Source: Mycolicibacter algericus DSM 45454
Lineage (GTDB): Bacteria; Actinomycetota; Actinomycetes; Mycobacteriales; Mycobacteriaceae
Direction of reading: 5' to 3'
Length of the DNA stretch: 64,000 bases
Assembly: GCF_002086455.1 (NCBI RefSeq)
Contig: NZ_MVHC01000005.1
Coordinates: forward strand, 156,001-220,000
Under the pieces are notes generated by a model, which was not told the DNA's origin, made no database searches, and saw only the letters and a list, made by a program, of their open reading frames with translations. Each line of letters opens with the position of its first letter. The first letter of the stretch is position 1. Shown in pieces: positions 17,982-28,081 of this stretch. Both the position numbers and the translations under genes were made by a program.

Positions 17982-19316
17982 TCAGCGTGGCGGCGGCAGT
18001 CGCAGCATCAGTCGCACCCCGCCCATCGGGCTGTCCTCCAGGGTCGCTGTGCCGCCGTGCAGTCCAGCCTGCTGAGCCACCAGCGCCAGCCCGAGACCGG
18101 ACCCGGAATGCGATGCCGTCGAACCGCGGGAGAACCGCTCGAACACCACCTGCCGCTCATCCTCGGGAACCCCGCTGCCGTTGTCGTCGATGGCGATCTC
18201 GACGCCCGCCCGGGAGGTGACCGCCGACAGCTGTACCTGGGTGGCGCCGCCGTGCTTGACCGCGTTGGCGATCGCGTTGTCCACCGCCAGCCGCAACCCG
18301 GCCGGCAGCCCGACGATGATGCAGGTGGGTGACGGCACCAGCGAGACGTTCAGGTCCGGGAAGACCCGCATCGCGTCGTGCGCCGCCCGGTCGAGCAGTT
18401 CGGTGATGTCGACCGGAACCTGATCGTCGGCCGTGGACAGTTCCCCCTGGGCCAGCCGCTCCAGGGCCGACAGGGTCGCTTCGATCCGCGACTGGGTGCG
18501 GACCACGTCGCTGAGGACTTCTTTGCGCTGGTCCTCGGGCAGGTCGAGCGTCGTCAGCACCTCGAGGTTGGTGCGCATGGCGGTCAGCGGCGTGCGCAGC
18601 TCATGCGAGGACACCGCGGCGAAGTCGCGCGCGGACGCCAGGGCCTCTTTGGTGCGGTCCTGTTCGGTCCAGATCCGCTGCAGCATGCCGCGCATCGCCT
18701 CGGCGATCTCCACGGCCTCGCTGGCCCCACGCACCTCGATTTCCGGTCGTTCGTCGCCGGCGTCGATCGATCGGGCCTGCTGGGCCAGCCGGCGCAGTGG
18801 CCGTACCGCGAACGCCGCCAGCAGCCAGCCCAGCACCGCGGCAGCGCCGATCGCGAACGTGCACAGCAGCAGCACCCGGCGGTGCAGGTTGTTGGTGTCG
18901 GCGATGGTGGCCTCGTAGGTGGCGCCGACCGCCAGTGACCGCGGACCCGGCCCGGGAATGTCGACGGTGCGCACCCGGTAGCGCACGCCGTCGATCTCGG
19001 TGTCGGCGTATCCCGCCTCCAGCTCCGGCAGCACCACCGCGGAGTTCGACGTCACCTCACCTGCCCGGCGCAGTGTGATCACGGCGTCGGTCCCACCTGC
19101 CGCGCGGGGCAGCTCGCCCAGGCCGATGAGCGGAACGGTCAGCCCGGCCGCCTCGTCGAGCCGACGGTCCAGCCAGTACTTGCGGTCGTTGGTGATCCCG
19201 ACCCACACGATGGCGCCGATGATGACCGTCACGATCGCGGTGCCGATGGCGGTCGCCAGCACCACCCGGGTCCGCAGCGACGGGGTTCGAGCGAAGACGC
19301 GCCGCAGCATGTTCAT
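17982..19316 (-). CDS. prrB: PrrB sensor histidine kinase
   Basis: This 444-residue kinase has two membrane helices (about 18-38 and 148-168) around a short sensor domain. A HAMP-like segment (VRPLRRLAQQARSIDAGDE) follows, then the dimerisation box with the phosphorylated His in SSHELRTPLTAMR (about 240). The ATP-binding N box (DNAIANAVKHGG) and G boxes (DDNGSGVP, SGSGLGLAL) are present. It closely resembles M. tuberculosis PrrB (Rv0902c). ATG at 19316 gives the family start MNMLRRVFARTPSLR; another ATG lies at 19325. It follows prrA after 17 bases in an operon. Confidence 0.95.
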   Translation of the reverse strand: MNMLRRVFARTPSLRTRVVLATAIGTAIVTVIIGAIVWVGITNDRKYWLDRRLDEAAGLTVPLIGLGELPRAAGGTDAVITLRRAGEVTSNSAVVLPELEAGYADTEIDGVRYRVRTVDIPGPGPRSLAVGATYEATIADTNNLHRRVLLLCTFAIGAAAVLGWLLAAFAVRPLRRLAQQARSIDAGDERPEIEVRGASEAVEIAEAMRGMLQRIWTEQDRTKEALASARDFAAVSSHELRTPLTAMRTNLEVLTTLDLPEDQRKEVLSDVVRTQSRIEATLSALERLAQGELSTADDQVPVDITELLDRAAHDAMRVFPDLNVSLVPSPTCIIVGLPAGLRLAVDNAIANAVKHGGATQVQLSAVTSRAGVEIAIDDNGSGVPEDERQVVFERFSRGSTASHSGSGLGLALVAQQAGLHGGTATLEDSPMGGVRLMLRLPPPR

Positions 19317-19333
19317 GACGTTCATCGTGGTCC

Positions 19334-20053
19334 TCACTGCGTTCGCAGGACGAATCCGACCCCGCGGACGGTGTGCAGCAGCCGTGGCGCTCCGCCGGCT
19401 TCCAGCTTGCGCCGCAGATAGCCGATGAACACGTCGACGACGTTGGTGTCGGCGGCGAAGTCGTAACCCCACACCAGCTCGAGGAGCTGCGCCCGGGAGA
19501 GCACCGCGGTCTTGTGCTCGGCGAGCACGGCCAACAGGTCGAACTCGCGTTTGGTCAGGTCCACATCGACACCCTTGACCCTGGCGCGCCGGCCCGGGAT
19601 GTCGACCTCCAGGGGGCCCACCGTGATGGTCTCCGACGACGAGCTGGCCGCCGACCCGCGCCGCCGCAGCATCGCCCGTACCCGGGCCACCAACTCGGCG
19701 AGCACGAATGGCTTGACCAGGTAGTCGTCGGCGCCTGCCTCCAGGCCGGCGACCCGGTCGTCGACCGAACTGCGCGCGGACAGCACGCAGACGGGCACGT
19801 CATCGCCCATCGCCCGCAGTGCCGTCACCACGCTGACGCCGTCGAGCACCGGCATGTTGATGTCGAGCACGATGGCGTCCGGGCGGGTCTCCTTGGCGCT
19901 GCGCAACGCTTCGGCGCCGTCGGCCGCCGTCGCCACTTCGAATCCGGACAGTCGCAGTCCGCGTTCCAGCGAGGCGAGCACATCGGAGTCGTCGTCGACC
20001 ACCAGTACCCGGGGGGAGGCGGCAGCGTTGGCGGGATTGTTCATGGCCGCCAT
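19334..20053 (-). CDS. prrA: PrrA response regulator
   Basis: This 239-residue OmpR-type regulator has a receiver domain with the acid pocket VVDDDSDV (about 15-22), phosphoacceptor Asp in [11 protein letters not shown] (about 60), and the conserved Lys in DYLVKPF. The winged-helix DNA-binding domain (about 140-237) contains [20 protein letters not shown]. It is nearly identical in pattern to PrrA (Rv0903c), an essential mycobacterial regulator linked to nitrogen, respiration and intracellular adaptation. Start is ATG at 20053; another ATG at 20044 is possible. It is transcribed ahead of prrB. Confidence 0.95.
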   Translation of the reverse strand: MAAMNNPANAAASPRVLVVDDDSDVLASLERGLRLSGFEVATAADGAEALRSAKETRPDAIVLDINMPVLDGVSVVTALRAMGDDVPVCVLSARSSVDDRVAGLEAGADDYLVKPFVLAELVARVRAMLRRRGSAASSSSETITVGPLEVDIPGRRARVKGVDVDLTKREFDLLAVLAEHKTAVLSRAQLLELVWGYDFAADTNVVDVFIGYLRRKLEAGGAPRLLHTVRGVGFVLRTQ

Positions 20054-20133
20054 TTTGCCTGAACATTGCCATCAAGCGAGGGATGCGCCGCGGGTCGCCG
20101 CCTTCGATCCGCCTTCGATCTAAGGTCGATTGG

Positions 20134-21921
20134 GTGAAGCCGGCGTCCGCGTTGCGCAGCTTGGCGCCGTACCTGCGGCCCTACCGGGCGAGGTGGATCG
20201 CCATGATCACGGTGGCCGTCGTGAGCCTGGGTGCCACCGTGACGATCCCGCTGGTCACCAAGGCCGTCATCGACGGGCCGGTGGCCCACCGTGACCAGCC
20301 GGGACTGTGGGTGCTCGGGACGGCTGCCACCGCGCTCGGGGTCGGCGAGGCGGTGCTGTGGTTCGTGCGGCGCTGGCTGGTCGCGCACGCCACGATGGGC
20401 GTCGAAGCCGACCTCCGCAAGGACCTCTACGCCCGGCTGCAGGTGCTGCCGATGACCTTCCACGGGCGCTGGCAGTCCGGGCAGCTGCTGTCGCGGATCA
20501 TGAACGACCTGGCCACCATCCGCCGATTTCTGGCATTCGTCCTGGTGTTCCTGGCGCTCAACACGTTGCAGATCGTCGCGGTGACGACCATCCTGCTGCT
20601 GCTGTACTGGCCGCTGGGCGTGGTCGCCTGCGTGTCGATGGTGCCGGTGACGCTGACGGTGCAGCACTTCCGGCGCCAATACACCCGGCTGTCGCGGCGG
20701 GCGCAGGACCAGGCGGGCCAGGTGGCCACCGATGTCGAGGAATCGGCGGTGGGGCTGCGCACGATCAAGGCGTTCGGCCGCGAGGACCACGTGTTCGCCC
20801 GGTTCGACGCGCAGGCCACGAGGCTGCGCGACCTGGGCGTCGACAAGGTGGTGGTGACGTCGAAGTTCTGGACGCTGCTGGAGGTGATCCCCAACCTCAC
20901 GCTGATCGTGGTGCTGGCGGTCGGTGCGTACGCGGCCGGACACCACCTGGTCACGATGGGCACCCTGGTCGCCTTCATCACCTTGATGCTGTCGCTGGTC
21001 TGGCCGGTGTCGTCGTTGGGCTTTCTGCTGTCGGCCACCCAGGAGGCGATGACCGCCGCCGACCGGGTCACCGAGATCTTCGACGCACCCACCGAGATCA
21101 CCGACGGTGACGATCCGGTGCCGCCGTCCGGGCGACTGGAGCTGCGCGACGTCGGGTTCCGCTTCGGCGATTCGGGTCCCGAGGGCTCCTGGGTGCTGCG
21201 CGGGGTCGATCTCACCGTCGAAGCCGGCGAGACCGTCGCGCTGGTGGGTGCCACCGGATCCGGCAAGTCGGTGCTGGCGATGCTGCTGTCGCGGCTCTAC
21301 GACGCCGATGAGGGGCAGATCCTGATCGGCGGGCGGGATATCCGTTCGCTGACGCTGGCCGCGTTGCGTTCGGCGGTGATCACCGCGTTCGACGACCCCA
21401 CGCTGTTCTCCATGTCGGTGGCCGAGAATCTGCGGCTGGGTCGGCCCGACGCGAGCGACGCGGAGCTGGCCCGCGCCCTGGAGGTGGCGTCGGCCGGATT
21501 CGTTTACGACCTGCCGCGCGGCCTCGACACCCGCATCGGTGAGCAGGGGATGAGCCTGTCGGGTGGGCAGCGTCAACGGCTGTCGCTGGCTCGGGCCCTG
21601 GTGGCCGCGCCGGCGGTCTTGGTGCTCGACGACACCCTGTCGGCACTGGATGTGCACACCGAGGCCGCCGTGACGGCGGCATTGCGCCGGGTGCTGCGCG
21701 GCGCCGACGGTCGGCCGCCGATCACCGCGATCGTGGTGGCCAACCGGGCCTCGACCGTGGCGCTTGCCGACCGGGTGGCGTTGCTGGAGCACGGGACCAT
21801 CACAGCGGTCGGTACCCATGCAGAACTGCTGGCGGCGGTGCCGCGGTACCGCTACCTGTTGGCCGCCGACGACGAGCTCGATGACGGCGCCGAACACCTC
21901 GTCGAGTGGGCACGGCGGTGA
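20134..21921 (+). CDS. ABC exporter half-transporter with degenerate ATP site
   Basis: This 595-residue protein has a six-helix membrane domain (about 1-315) and a nucleotide-binding domain. Walker A is GATGSGKS (about 371-378) and the signature is LSGGQRQR. Walker B ends in LVLDDTLSALD, with Asp where the catalytic Glu is expected. The switch histidine is replaced by asparagine (VVANRAST, about 536). These are the marks of the inactive-site subunit in heterodimeric exporters such as TM287/288. GTG at 20134 is chosen to fit the family N-terminus. The stop overlaps the next gene by GTGA. The substrate is unknown; multidrug or lipid export is typical. Confidence 0.88.
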   Translation: MKPASALRSLAPYLRPYRARWIAMITVAVVSLGATVTIPLVTKAVIDGPVAHRDQPGLWVLGTAATALGVGEAVLWFVRRWLVAHATMGVEADLRKDLYARLQVLPMTFHGRWQSGQLLSRIMNDLATIRRFLAFVLVFLALNTLQIVAVTTILLLLYWPLGVVACVSMVPVTLTVQHFRRQYTRLSRRAQDQAGQVATDVEESAVGLRTIKAFGREDHVFARFDAQATRLRDLGVDKVVVTSKFWTLLEVIPNLTLIVVLAVGAYAAGHHLVTMGTLVAFITLMLSLVWPVSSLGFLLSATQEAMTAADRVTEIFDAPTEITDGDDPVPPSGRLELRDVGFRFGDSGPEGSWVLRGVDLTVEAGETVALVGATGSGKSVLAMLLSRLYDADEGQILIGGRDIRSLTLAALRSAVITAFDDPTLFSMSVAENLRLGRPDASDAELARALEVASAGFVYDLPRGLDTRIGEQGMSLSGGQRQRLSLARALVAAPAVLVLDDTLSALDVHTEAAVTAALRRVLRGADGRPPITAIVVANRASTVALADRVALLEHGTITAVGTHAELLAAVPRYRYLLAADDELDDGAEHLVEWARR

Positions 21922-23678
21922 CGGCCGTCGCGGGCCGGGCCGCGGCGCGCGGCCTGCTGTGGTCGCTGCTGGGCCCCTACCGCGTCGCGGTCGTGTTGCT
22001 GGCGTTGATCGTTGTGGTGGAAAACGCTGCCCGCCTTGCGGTTCCGATTCTGGCGCAGCGCGGTATCGACCGGGGAATCCCGCCCATCGCCGCCGACGGC
22101 TCGACGCGGGTGCTGACGGCGATCATCGTCGCGCTGGGTGCGGTGGTGCTCGTGCAGGCCGGCAGCCGCATCCTGTTCCTGCAGTGGTCGGGCAGGATCG
22201 GCCAGCGGGTGCTGCTGGAGCTGCGGCGACGGGTGTTCCGGCACTTCCAGCGCCTCGACGTCGGCTTTCACGACCGCTACACCTCGGGGCGGGTGGTCAG
22301 CAGGCTGACCAACGACGTCGACGCGATCCAGGAGATGCTGCTGGGCGGGTTCGACAGCCTGGTCAGTGCCGTGCTGACGCTGGCCGGCACCGCGGTGCTA
22401 CTGGTCGTGCTGGACTGGCGGCTGGGCCTGATGTGCCTGGGCGCCTTCCCCGTGCTGGTGGCGTTGCTGCGCTGGTTCAGGGCCGAGTCGTCGAAGACCT
22501 ACACCGCGGTGCGGGAACACGCCGCGCGGGTGATCGTGCAGTTCGTCGAGACCATGACCGGTATCAAGGCGGTGCAGGCCTACCGGCGTGAAGCACGCAA
22601 TGCCGAACTCTTCACGGGAGTCGCCGACCGCTACCGTGCCGTCAACGAGAAGGCGTTCAAACTGGTCGCCGTCTTCTCACCCGGTGTCAAACTGGTCGGC
22701 AACCTCACCACCGGGATGGTGGTGCTCTACGGCGGTTGGCGAGTCCTACACGGACACATGACGATCGGGACGTTCACCGCGTTCCTGCTCTACCTGCGGA
22801 TGTTCTTCGACCCGATGCAGGAGATCACCCAATTCCTCAACACCTTCCAGTCGGCGACCTCGGCACTGGAGAAGCTGGCCGCGGTGCTCGCCGAGAAACC
22901 CGGAGTAGCCGACCCCGACGCTCCGGTCACCCTTGCAGAGGTGCGCGGCGAGATCGCCTTGCGCGACGTGTGTTTCGGCTACCGGGCCGATGCGCCGGTG
23001 CTGGCCGGACTGTCGTTGAGCATCCCGGCCGGCCAGACGGTGGCGCTGGTCGGCAGCACCGGTGCGGGCAAGACGACCATCGCCAAGCTGATCGCCCGGT
23101 TCCACGACCCGGCATCGGGCTCGGTGACGCTCGACGGTGTTGACCTGCGTGATCTCACGCAGGCGGAGCTGCGCCGGCACGTGGTGATGGTGACCCAGGA
23201 GAACTTCCTGTTCTCCGGGACACTCGCCGACAACATCCGGTTCGGCCGTCCCGAGGCGACCGACGCCGAGGTGGTCGCCGCCGCGGCCGGCGTGGGCGCC
23301 GAGGCGTTCGTCGCCGCCTTGCCGGACGGCTATGACACCGACGTGGCCAAGCGCGGCGGCCGGCTGTCGGCGGGCCAGCGTCAGCTGGTCGCATTCGCGC
23401 GGGCGTTCCTCGCCGACCCAGCGGTGCTGATCCTGGACGAGGCGACCTCAGCGCTGGACATTCCCGGCGAGCGGATGGTGCAACAGGCGCTGCGCACGGT
23501 GTTGGCCCGGCGGACCGCGCTGGTGATCGCCCACCGGCTCTCCACCGTCGAGATCGCCGACCGGGTGCTGGTGATCGAAGACGGGACCGTGGTCGAAGAC
23601 GGGCCACCGGCCGACTTGATCCGCGCCGAGGGGCCCTACGCCGCCTTGCATGACGCCTGGCGGCGCTCGTTGGCCTGA
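21918..23678 (+). CDS. ABC exporter half-transporter, catalytic partner
   Basis: This 586-residue protein has six membrane helices (about 1-320), Walker A GSTGAGKT (about 378-385), a modified signature LSAGQRQL, Walker B ending LILDEATSALD with the catalytic Glu, and an intact switch His (VIAHRLST, about 537). It pairs with the upstream subunit: its full Walker A/B and H-loop would face the partner's LSGGQ to make the one competent ATP site. GTG at 21918 overlaps the upstream stop (GTGA). Another in-frame GTG lies at 21906. Confidence 0.9.
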   Translation: MTAVAGRAAARGLLWSLLGPYRVAVVLLALIVVVENAARLAVPILAQRGIDRGIPPIAADGSTRVLTAIIVALGAVVLVQAGSRILFLQWSGRIGQRVLLELRRRVFRHFQRLDVGFHDRYTSGRVVSRLTNDVDAIQEMLLGGFDSLVSAVLTLAGTAVLLVVLDWRLGLMCLGAFPVLVALLRWFRAESSKTYTAVREHAARVIVQFVETMTGIKAVQAYRREARNAELFTGVADRYRAVNEKAFKLVAVFSPGVKLVGNLTTGMVVLYGGWRVLHGHMTIGTFTAFLLYLRMFFDPMQEITQFLNTFQSATSALEKLAAVLAEKPGVADPDAPVTLAEVRGEIALRDVCFGYRADAPVLAGLSLSIPAGQTVALVGSTGAGKTTIAKLIARFHDPASGSVTLDGVDLRDLTQAELRRHVVMVTQENFLFSGTLADNIRFGRPEATDAEVVAAAAGVGAEAFVAALPDGYDTDVAKRGGRLSAGQRQLVAFARAFLADPAVLILDEATSALDIPGERMVQQALRTVLARRTALVIAHRLSTVEIADRVLVIEDGTVVEDGPPADLIRAEGPYAALHDAWRRSLA

Positions 23679-23764
23679 GATCGGTCGCAAAGATCCCGCA
23701 AACGCCGGCGGTTTGAGACTGCCCGCACACTTACGCTTCTCGCCATGACACATAGGGGCGTCGC

Positions 23765-24616
23765 GTGATCGGCTCGCCGGCCGCCCAGGGGCTGGCGTTG
23801 GCGTCAGCCACCAGTTTCGGGATCAGCGACTTCGTCGGCGGCGTCGCGTCGCGGCGGGTTGCCGCGCTGCGGGTGGTGCTGGTGTCCACCCCGGTCTCGA
23901 TGGTGATGCTGGGAGCACTCGCGATGATCGGCGGTGGCCACATCACGCCGGGCGCCGTCATGCTCGGCGTGCTCGGCGGGCTCAGCCAGGCCCTGGGTAT
24001 CTGGTGGTTCTACGCGGCGATGGCGGCCGGCCCGATCTCGGTGGTCTCGCCGCTGGCGGCGGTGGTGGATGCCAGTGTGCCGGTGTGCATCGGGCGGGTG
24101 CTGGGGGAGCGGCCCGGCATGCTCGCCAGTGCGGGCATCGCGGTGGCATTGGCCGCCGTGGTGTTGATCAGCTGGCACACCGGAGACGGCGGCAGCCGGC
24201 AGCGGCTGACCCGCGGAGCGATCTGGTTGACGATCGCCTCGGGGGTGGCCCTGGGGTTGAACTTCGTGTTCTTGGATCGCACCCCGCCGGAAGCCGGATT
24301 GTGGCCCCTGCTGTTCGCGCGCGGGGCCGCCACGGTGCTGGTGATCGTGGTCGCGGCGGCCAGCCGCCAGCTGCGGCTGCCGACGGGGACGCCGCTACGG
24401 CTGGCGCTGGTGATCGCATTGCTGGACACCGCCGCCAACGTCACGATGCTGTTCGCGTTGCAGCTGTCGTTGCTGTCGCTGGCCAGCGTGCTGATCTCGC
24501 TGTATCCCGCCGCCACCGTGGTGCTGGCGGTGGCCGTCCTGCGGGAGCGGGTGCGTCCCCGTCAGGTCGCCGGAATGGTGCTGGCCGCGGTGGCGGTGGG
24601 GATGATCACCGGCTAA
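23765..24616 (+). CDS. EamA/DMT superfamily permease
   Basis: This 283-residue protein has about ten hydrophobic helices in two EamA-like repeats (about 1-135 and 150-283). Typical small-residue motifs are SATSFGISDFVGG in helix 1 and LSLLSLASVLISLYPAATVVLA in helices 8-9. It belongs to the drug/metabolite transporter family, often exporters of metabolites or amino acids. It starts with GTG. Its stop overlaps the convergent accD3 stop by 4 bases. The 86 bases before it contain no obvious operator. The substrate is unknown. Confidence 0.85.
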   Translation: MIGSPAAQGLALASATSFGISDFVGGVASRRVAALRVVLVSTPVSMVMLGALAMIGGGHITPGAVMLGVLGGLSQALGIWWFYAAMAAGPISVVSPLAAVVDASVPVCIGRVLGERPGMLASAGIAVALAAVVLISWHTGDGGSRQRLTRGAIWLTIASGVALGLNFVFLDRTPPEAGLWPLLFARGAATVLVIVVAAASRQLRLPTGTPLRLALVIALLDTAANVTMLFALQLSLLSLASVLISLYPAATVVLAVAVLRERVRPRQVAGMVLAAVAVGMITG

Positions 24617-26091
24617 CCCGCCAGCCCGATGCGGCGGTAGCGCTGCAAGCGCGCTGCCATCCGCTGCTCGGCCGGCACTCGCCGCAACGCGTCGAGCTCC
24701 ACGGCGATGGCCCGCGACATGCGTTTGGCGAAGTCGATCGGCTCGTCGGCGGCATCCGGGCGCTCGGCCACGATCACGTCGACGATCCCGTGTGCCTTCA
24801 GATCCGCCGAGCGGATGCCCTGTGCGGCCGAGAGCTCCGGGGCGTGTCCGGTATCGCGGAAGACGATGGCGCTGGCGCCCTCCGGGGGCAGCGGTGCCAG
24901 CCAGCCGTGCGTCGCCGCCAGCACCCGATCCGCCGGCACCATCGCCAACGCGGGCCCGCCGCTGCCCTGACCGAGCAGCACCGACACCGTCGGCACCTCC
25001 AACGTGACCAGCTCTGCCAGGCACGCCGCGATCTGGCCCGCCAGCCCGCCCTGCTCGGCCTCCACCGACAACGCGGGCCCCGGGGTGTCGATGGCCAGCA
25101 CCAGCGGCAGTCGCAAGTCCTCGGCCAACGCCATGCCGCGCCGGGCGTCGCGCAGCGCGATGGGGTCGGTGAGCCGGTCCGGGCCCCGCAACTGCCCCAG
25201 CACCACGGCGGGCTGACCGCCGAAACGGGCCAGCGCCAGCAGCATGGTGGCGCCCCGCTCGGCGCTTCCGGTGCCCGACAGGAACACCCGTTCGGTGGCG
25301 CCGTGTCGCAGCAGAAAACCCACGCCGGGCCGATCCGGGCGGCGCGACGCGCACACCGAGTCCCAGGCCGGCAGATCGGGTATCGGCTCGCAGGCCGGGC
25401 TCGCGGGTGGCGGCGCGGGATCGTCGAGCATCACCTTCAACGCCCGGGAGCAGGTGCGCCGCAGCCACTTCACCGGGATCACGCCGTCGATCACGCCGTG
25501 GGCCTGAAGGTTCTCGGCGGTCTGGATGCCGGGCGGGAACGGTGCGCCGTAGAGCTGTTCGTAGACCCGCGGACCCAGGAAACCCACCAGCGCCCCCGGC
25601 TCGGCCAGCGTGATGTGCCCGAGTGACCCCCAGGAGGCGAACACCCCACCGGTGGTGGGGTGGCGCAGGTAGACCAGGTAGGGCAGGTGGGCGCGTTTGT
25701 GCAGCTCGATGGCGGCGGCGATCTTGACCATCTGCAGGAAGGCGACGGTGCCCTCCTGCATCCGGGTGCCGCCCGAGCTCGGAGAGGCCAGCAGCGGCAG
25801 CCGCTGGGTGGTGGCCCGCTGGATCGCGGTGGTGATCCGCTCGGCGGCCGCCACCCCGATCGAGCCGGCCAGGAAGTCGAAGTCGCTGGCGATCACCGCG
25901 ACCCGGCGCCCGCCCACCCGGCCCTCGCCGGTGATGACCGCCTCGTCGCGGCCGGTGGCGGCCCGGGCGGCGGCCAGCTCGGCGGCGTAATCGTCGCTGA
26001 CCGGCAATGCCAGCGGCTCGTCATCCCAGCTGATGAACGAGCCGTGGTCCAATATTGCGTCCCGCAGTTCGTCGGCCCCGATCCTGCTCAC
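24613..26091 (-). CDS. accD3: Acyl-CoA carboxylase carboxyltransferase subunit AccD3
   Basis: This 492-residue protein has the two crotonase-like halves of a carboxyltransferase. The N-terminal half holds SPSSGGTRMQEGTVAFLQM (about 103-121) and YLRHPTTGGVFASWGSLGHI. The C-terminal half holds LPLVLAIDTPGPALSVEAEQGG and VLLGQGSGGPALAM. It should transfer carboxyl from biotin to an acyl-CoA. Length and position match AccD3 (Rv0904c, 495 aa). It diverges from echA6, 28 bases apart. The physiological substrate of AccD3 is not settled. Confidence 0.92.
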   Translation of the reverse strand: MSRIGADELRDAILDHGSFISWDDEPLALPVSDDYAAELAAARAATGRDEAVITGEGRVGGRRVAVIASDFDFLAGSIGVAAAERITTAIQRATTQRLPLLASPSSGGTRMQEGTVAFLQMVKIAAAIELHKRAHLPYLVYLRHPTTGGVFASWGSLGHITLAEPGALVGFLGPRVYEQLYGAPFPPGIQTAENLQAHGVIDGVIPVKWLRRTCSRALKVMLDDPAPPPASPACEPIPDLPAWDSVCASRRPDRPGVGFLLRHGATERVFLSGTGSAERGATMLLALARFGGQPAVVLGQLRGPDRLTDPIALRDARRGMALAEDLRLPLVLAIDTPGPALSVEAEQGGLAGQIAACLAELVTLEVPTVSVLLGQGSGGPALAMVPADRVLAATHGWLAPLPPEGASAIVFRDTGHAPELSAAQGIRSADLKAHGIVDVIVAERPDAADEPIDFAKRMSRAIAVELDALRRVPAEQRMAARLQRYRRIGLAG

Positions 26092-26119
26092 ACCACGAGC
26101 CTAATTACGCTGCTACCTC

Positions 26120-26851
26120 ATGATCGGTGTTACCCGCGACGAAGCCGTCACCACCATCGAGTTGCAGCGTCCCGAGCGGCGCAACGCGCTGAACTCCCAG
26201 CTTGTCACCGAACTGCGGGAGGCGGTCTTGGACGCCGCCACCCACGACGTCCGGGCCATCGTGCTGACCGGGCAGGGCAGCGTGTTCTGTGCCGGCGCGG
26301 ATCTGTCCGGCGATGCGTTCGCCGCCGACTACCCCGACAAGCTGCTCGCCCTGCACCAGAGCATCGCCGACGTCCCGCTGCCGGTGATCGGCGCGATCAA
26401 CGGCGCCGCGATCGGCGCCGGTCTGCAATTGGCGATGGTCTGCGATCTGCGGGTGGTGGCCCCCGAGGCGTTCTTCCAGTTCCCGGTCGCCAAGTACGGT
26501 CTGGCGTTGGACAACTGGAGCATCCGCCGGCTGACCTCATTGGTCGGCTACGGCCGGGCCCGGGCGATGATGCTCACCGCGGAGAAGCTGCCCGCCGATG
26601 TGGCGCTGCTGACCGGCATGGCCAACCGGCTGGGCACCGTTGCCGACGCGCAGGCCTGGGCGCAGGAGATCGCCGGGCTGGCGCCGCTTGCCCTGCAGCA
26701 CGCCAAGCGGGTGCTCAACGATGACGGCGCCTACCAGGAACAGACGCCGGAGCACAAGGAACTGTTCGACCGGGCCTGGGCCAGCCAGGACGTGGTCGAG
26801 GCGCAGATGGCCCGCATCGAGAAGCGGCCGCCGAAGTTCCAGGGCGCCTGA
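26120..26851 (+). CDS. echA6: EchA6 enoyl-CoA hydratase-family protein
   Basis: This 243-residue crotonase-fold protein has [18 protein letters not shown] (about 17-34), the CoA-binding stretch [13 protein letters not shown] (about 53-65) and an oxyanion-hole loop [20 protein letters not shown]. Sequence, length and position match EchA6 (Rv0905). In M. tuberculosis that protein binds acyl-CoA, is reported to lack hydratase activity and feeds mycolate synthesis. It is followed after 12 bases by the metallo-hydrolase gene, probably in one operon running to ctpE. Confidence 0.92.
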   Translation: MIGVTRDEAVTTIELQRPERRNALNSQLVTELREAVLDAATHDVRAIVLTGQGSVFCAGADLSGDAFAADYPDKLLALHQSIADVPLPVIGAINGAAIGAGLQLAMVCDLRVVAPEAFFQFPVAKYGLALDNWSIRRLTSLVGYGRARAMMLTAEKLPADVALLTGMANRLGTVADAQAWAQEIAGLAPLALQHAKRVLNDDGAYQEQTPEHKELFDRAWASQDVVEAQMARIEKRPPKFQGA

Positions 26852-26863
26852 CCGGAGCCCGCG

Positions 26864-28081
26864 GTGAGCGCAAACGCCACGGATCCGGATGCCGCCGGTC
26901 ACCGCCCTAGACTCGGCAACATGTTGCGCGGTGCACTTCGGCTGGCCGCCGCCACCGCGTCCTTGGCCGCCGGCGGATGGACCCTTCGTGCGCTGCGCGG
27001 CACACCCGGTGCCCTTGGTGCCGCACCGCACGCCATCGACGCGGTGGCCGCCCGCTCCAGGCATTACCGCGACGGGATTTTCCACAACGTCGAGCGTGCC
27101 TCGATGGTCAACATGGATCGTGAACAACAGCGGCTGATGCTGCGGGAGCTGTTCGCGGACCGCGGCGCGAGCCGGCCGGTGGCGCCGGTCCCGCTGGGGG
27201 TCCCCGACTTCGCCGACGCCGCCGAACCGCTGACGGTCACCTGGCTGGGCCACGCCACCGCGCTGATCGAGGTCGACGGCTACCGGGTGCTGACCGATCC
27301 GGTGTGGAGTGAGCGCTGCTCGCCCTCGGATGCCGTCGGCCCCAGGCGGTTGCATCCGCCGCCGGTGGAGTTGTCGGCGCTGCCCGCGGTCGATGCGATC
27401 GTCATCAGCCATGACCACTATGACCATCTCGACATCGACACCGTCACCGCGCTGGCCCGCAGCCAGCGGGCGCCGTTCGTGGTTCCACTGGGCGTCGGTG
27501 CGCACCTGCGGGCGTGGGGCATTCCCGCTGACCGGGTCGTCGAACTCGATTGGGATGAGCAGACTTCGTTCGGCGAACTCACGTTGGTCTGCACGCCGGC
27601 GCGGCACTTCTCCGGCCGGTTCTTGACCCGCAACATGACGCTGTGGGCGTCCTGGGTGATCGCCGGGCCCGATCATCGGGTCTACTTCGGCGGCGACTCC
27701 GGCTACACCGGGAGCTTCGGGCAGATCGGCGCCGATCACGGCCCGTTCGACGTGACCCTGTTGCCGATCGGCGCCTACAACACCGCCTGGCCGGACGTGC
27801 ACATGAATCCCGAGGAGGCCGTTCGGGCGCACCTGGACGTCGACGGTGCGACGCTGGTGCCGATCCACTGGTGCACGTTCCGGTTGGCGCCGCATCGCTG
27901 GGAGGAGCCGGTGGAACGGTTGCTGGCCGCCGCCGAGCCGGCCGGGGTGTCGGTGGTCGTCCCGCGTCCCGGCGGTTCAGTGAGGCTCGACGGAGGAGAG
28001 GCGAAGCTGGGACCGCCGCATAAACCCAGCGAGCGGATCCGGCCGGCGGTCGGCGACATTGAGCCGTGGTGGCGGTCTTGA
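26864..28081 (+). CDS. Metallo-beta-lactamase-fold hydrolase (Rv0906/RomA-like)
   Basis: This 405-residue protein has the metal motif [10 protein letters not shown] (about 183-192) after [14 protein letters not shown]. Later metal ligands are probable in [23 protein letters not shown] and [11 protein letters not shown]. The architecture resembles NAPE-PLD/RomA-type lipid phosphodiesterases. An N-terminal hydrophobic stretch (about 20-40) suggests membrane association. GTG at 26864 has GGAG six bases upstream; ATG at 26921 would give 386 residues, nearer the M. tuberculosis length. It overlaps the ctpE start by 16 bases, suggesting coupling. The substrate is unknown. Confidence 0.88.
   Translation: MSANATDPDAAGHRPRLGNMLRGALRLAAATASLAAGGWTLRALRGTPGALGAAPHAIDAVAARSRHYRDGIFHNVERASMVNMDREQQRLMLRELFADRGASRPVAPVPLGVPDFADAAEPLTVTWLGHATALIEVDGYRVLTDPVWSERCSPSDAVGPRRLHPPPVELSALPAVDAIVISHDHYDHLDIDTVTALARSQRAPFVVPLGVGAHLRAWGIPADRVVELDWDEQTSFGELTLVCTPARHFSGRFLTRNMTLWASWVIAGPDHRVYFGGDSGYTGSFGQIGADHGPFDVTLLPIGAYNTAWPDVHMNPEEAVRAHLDVDGATLVPIHWCTFRLAPHRWEEPVERLLAAAEPAGVSVVVPRPGGSVRLDGGEAKLGPPHKPSERIRPAVGDIEPWWRS

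Noticed and set aside
20041..21897. 618-residue open frame on the minus strand, rich in Gln/His/Arg
   Set aside because: It is the antisense shadow of the first ABC exporter gene; composition is that of a GC-rich reverse frame and no family motif is present.
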